From an uncultured Gemmatimonadales bacterium (lineage in GTDB: Bacteria; Gemmatimonadota; Gemmatimonadetes; Palauibacterales; Palauibacteraceae), in assembly GCA_947259585.1 (NCBI GenBank), contig CAMYMV010000003.1:1-64000 (forward strand): a DNA stretch of 64,000 nt, read 5' to 3'. The translations under genes and the position numbers were made by a program. How positions within the stretch are numbered: the first letter of the stretch is position 1; each line of letters begins with the position of its first letter. This document shows, piece after piece, positions 61,472-64,000 of the stretch. Below the pieces are notes generated by a model, which was given only the letters and a program-made list of their open reading frames with translations, was not told the origin of the DNA and did no database searches.

Positions 61472-62992
61472 CTACCGACGGATCGGGAACGATGTGACCA
61501 ACGTCGCCCCCTGACGGCTGATAAACAACTCGACCCATCCGCGCTCGGCCGCCTCGAGGAGAAGATCGCGCGCTTCCTCCGCGGTGCGGACCTCGCGCCG
61601 GTTGATCGCCACGATCACGTCGTTCTCTCGCATGCCGGTTCGCCGGGCGAGCGGGCCCTCGACCTCGACGATCATCGCGCCGGCCTCGACGGTGAGGTCC
61701 CGCTCGACGGCGATTCCCGGCGTCACCGAGACGAGTCGCAGGCCCCGCAGCGCCTCGACACGTTCCGCGCCCTCGGACGGCAGCTCCTCGACCTCCATGC
61801 TCAGGGCCATCTGATCCCCGCCTCTCAGGAGCTCCACGTCGATGCGCCCGTTGACGCCTGCATCCAGCAGACCGATCTCCCAATCGAGCGCGCCGCGTAC
61901 CGGCTTGCCGTCCAGGGTGAGGATGATGTCGCCCTCCGCGAGGCCCGCGCTCGAGGCGGGCGAAGCCGGCGCGATCCGACGCACGCTCGCGACCGACACG
62001 AAGCTGTCCGAGGGGACGGTGGCCACGTCGGCCCCGACCCAGGGGCGTCGAATGCGGCCGAAGTCCCTCAACTCCCCGGCTACCCGCAGCGCACGGTCGA
62101 TCGGTATCGCGAAGCCGAGACCCTGCGAGCCTCCCGAGCTCGAGAAGATGGAGGAGTTCACGCCGACCACGTTGCCCCGGATGTTGACGAGCGGCCCTCC
62201 GGAGTTGCCGGGATTGATCGAAGCGTCGGTCTGCACCATGTCGGCGTACAGGACCTCCCGTTGTCCCGTGGCCCGGATGTCGCGATCTACGCCCGAGATC
62301 ACGCCCCTCGTCACCGTCGCCTCCGAGTTGGCCAGGAAGGAGCCGTACGGGTTGCCTATCGCGATGGCGGGCTCGCCGACCATCAGGTCCGCCGAGCGTC
62401 CGAGGGGTGCGGCCGGCACTCTACCGGGGGGTATGCGCAGGACGGCAAGGTCCGTGAGCTCGTCGCGCCCCACCACGGATGCGTCGTAGGTGCGACCCAT
62501 CCCGTCGACGACGATGACCGAGTCCGCGTTCTGGACGACATGATCGTTGGTGAGGATCGTGCCCTGATCATCGATGGCGAAACCCGATCCGAGACCCGAC
62601 ACGAGACGATCGCGGGACGGCCCGAAGAGCTCGAGGAAGCTGCGCGCCCGCATGCGCTCATGGCGAAAGACGCTGACGCTCACGACCGAAGGAAGGACCT
62701 GCCGCACGGCCAGGACCGTGGGCGTCACGCGGTCGCGGCCCGAGATCGTATCGCCGACGCTCTGGTCGACGACCGCCCAGCGGCCTCCCGCTTCTTCAGG
62801 CGCTCCCGCCGATGTCGTCCAGGAGGTGGAAGAGGCGGGCAGCGAGGTGGCCTCTCCGAGGCCCGCGCCGGTCTCCAAAGCGGAAGCCCCTCGCTGAGCG
62901 GCGAGCGCCCAGCCCAGAGCCAGGCCGAGCAGGAGCGTCACGCCGACTACGCTCGAGAGACGGGCCAGGCGGCCATCTCGGGTCACGGCCAT
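61472..62992 (-). CDS. HtrA/DegP-type serine protease with PDZ domains
   Basis: GLGSGFAIDDQGTILTNDHVV; LTDLAVLRI; INPGNSGGPLVN; two PDZ-like regions. Confidence 0.9.
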   Translation of the reverse strand: MAVTRDGRLARLSSVVGVTLLLGLALGWALAAQRGASALETGAGLGEATSLPASSTSWTTSAGAPEEAGGRWAVVDQSVGDTISGRDRVTPTVLAVRQVLPSVVSVSVFRHERMRARSFLELFGPSRDRLVSGLGSGFAIDDQGTILTNDHVVQNADSVIVVDGMGRTYDASVVGRDELTDLAVLRIPPGRVPAAPLGRSADLMVGEPAIAIGNPYGSFLANSEATVTRGVISGVDRDIRATGQREVLYADMVQTDASINPGNSGGPLVNIRGNVVGVNSSIFSSSGGSQGLGFAIPIDRALRVAGELRDFGRIRRPWVGADVATVPSDSFVSVASVRRIAPASPASSAGLAEGDIILTLDGKPVRGALDWEIGLLDAGVNGRIDVELLRGGDQMALSMEVEELPSEGAERVEALRGLRLVSVTPGIAVERDLTVEAGAMIVEVEGPLARRTGMRENDVIVAINRREVRTAEEARDLLLEAAERGWVELFISRQGATLVTSFPIRR

Positions 62993-63008
62993 CGGTCCTA
63001 TGGCTATC

Positions 63009-63905
63009 CTAGCTCTCGGTTCGATTCGGCCTCACGATGCCGGGTATGCCCGGCGGCCGATTCCATCCCTCGGCGTACCGCACGCCGGTGAGGTAGAGTC
63101 CCCAGGCCGGAGCGGGTACCGGCGGGCGAGGCCCATCGGTCGCCCCGGCTGTCGCTCCCCGGCCTGCCTGCTCGGTCGCCCGATCGGGCGGCGCGGGCTC
63201 GCTCTCGCTTCCTTCCGCGAGGAGCCGCTCGAGCTCTTCCGGGCCGCGGCGGCCCGCCGCCACCTCGATGATCGTGGCGACCAGGTATCGTACCATCCTG
63301 TGAAGGAACCGGTCCCCCACGACGGTGAAGTGCAGCAGCCCCGCGGTCGAGCGTTTCCAGCCGGCGCTTTCCAGGGTGCAGAGGGTGCCCCGCTCCGGCT
63401 GCCCCGATTTGCTGAACGCCACAAACGAGTGTTCGCCGAGGATGCTGCTGGAGATCTCGGTCAGCTTCTCGGCGTCGAGAGCCCGCCGCGCTCCCAAGCT
63501 CCAGACCCTGCCGCCGAGGATCGGCGAGCTCCCCTCGGAGCGGTCGCTCGCGAGGTACTCGTACCGTCTTCCCACCGCGCTGTAGCGAGGGTGGAAGTCC
63601 GGCTCGGTCCGGTCCAGCCGCTCGATCCACACGTCATCGGGAAGCAGCGCGTTCAGGCCACGATGAAGATCGCCCGGGTTCCAGGTGTCAGGGGCCTCGA
63701 AAGAGATCTCCTGGCCAACGGCGTGGACACCGGAATCGGTTCGCCCGGCGGCGAGGACGCGCCTCTCGGTCGACAGGAGGCGGGAGAGCGCGCTCTCCAC
63801 CTCACGCTGGACGGTGCGTTCATCCGGCTGGAGCTGCCAGCCTCGGAACGCCGTGCCATCGTAATGGATTGTCGCGCGGAAACGAGCCAGCGGAAGGTCC
63901 GGCAC
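63009..63905 (-). CDS. truA: tRNA pseudouridine synthase A
   Basis: TIHYDGTAFRGWQLQPDERTVQREVESAL; AGRTDSGVHAVGQ; FHPRYSAVGRRYEYL. Confidence 0.93.
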   Translation of the reverse strand: MPDLPLARFRATIHYDGTAFRGWQLQPDERTVQREVESALSRLLSTERRVLAAGRTDSGVHAVGQEISFEAPDTWNPGDLHRGLNALLPDDVWIERLDRTEPDFHPRYSAVGRRYEYLASDRSEGSSPILGGRVWSLGARRALDAEKLTEISSSILGEHSFVAFSKSGQPERGTLCTLESAGWKRSTAGLLHFTVVGDRFLHRMVRYLVATIIEVAAGRRGPEELERLLAEGSESEPAPPDRATEQAGRGATAGATDGPRPPVPAPAWGLYLTGVRYAEGWNRPPGIPGIVRPNRTES

Positions 63906-63923
63906 GGCGAGAAGCTACGGCGG

Positions 63924-64000
63924 CGCCACGATGGAAGGAAGGCCCGACGCCACGATGGAAGGAAGGCCCGACGCCACGATGGAAGGAAGGCCCGACGCCG
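63924..64000. repeat. 24-bp perfect tandem repeat, at least 3 copies, continuing past window edge
   Basis: cgccacgatggaaggaaggcccga at 63924, 63948, 63972; encodes ASGLPSIV octapeptide repeats on minus strand before a stop at 63917-63915. Confidence 0.9.

Noticed and set aside
63924-64000. Possible CRISPR array
   Set aside because: Perfect contiguous 24-bp units without spacers; tandem repeat instead.

Overview
GC-rich, mostly housekeeping chromosomal segment. It looks Gemmatimonadota-like (inference from the BTAD-TolB-TPR regulator, Oar-like receptor and PorV-like barrel). Left edge: partial ketopantoate reductase, small orphan genes and a frameshifted BTAD regulator. 7.8-25.2 kb: near-complete division/cell-wall (dcw) cluster mraZ-rsmH-ftsL-ftsI-murE-murF-mraY-murD-ftsW-murG-murC-murB-ftsQ-ftsA-ftsZ. 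25-46 kb, + strand: M23 peptidase, vWA-like protein, ftsY, recG, asnS, degenerate GGDEF/EAL protein, alr, cdd, a lipoprotein/beta-barrel pair, miaB, lapA-like, comEC, fbp. 46-64 kb, - strand: Oar-like TonB receptor, EEP-family lipoprotein, adenosine deaminase, 5'-nucleotidase, purF-L-Q-S, purC, purB, HtrA-type protease, truA. I found no CRISPR array, defence island, prophage, transposase, tRNA or rRNA, and no clearly new multi-gene system. The most striking signals are: (1) mraY is broken where its catalytic-loop segment is replaced by about 85-95 bp encoding, on the opposite strand, a recognisable fragment of M17 leucyl aminopeptidase; (2) a 28-bp dyad containing a lux-box-like 20-mer occurs at two intergenic sites 54 kb apart; (3) short in-frame tandem repeats recur at gene termini and linkers; (4) a GGDEF/EAL protein has lost key residues in both domains; (5) purine synthesis genes are translationally coupled to a 5'-nucleotidase and an N-terminally extended adenosine deaminase.
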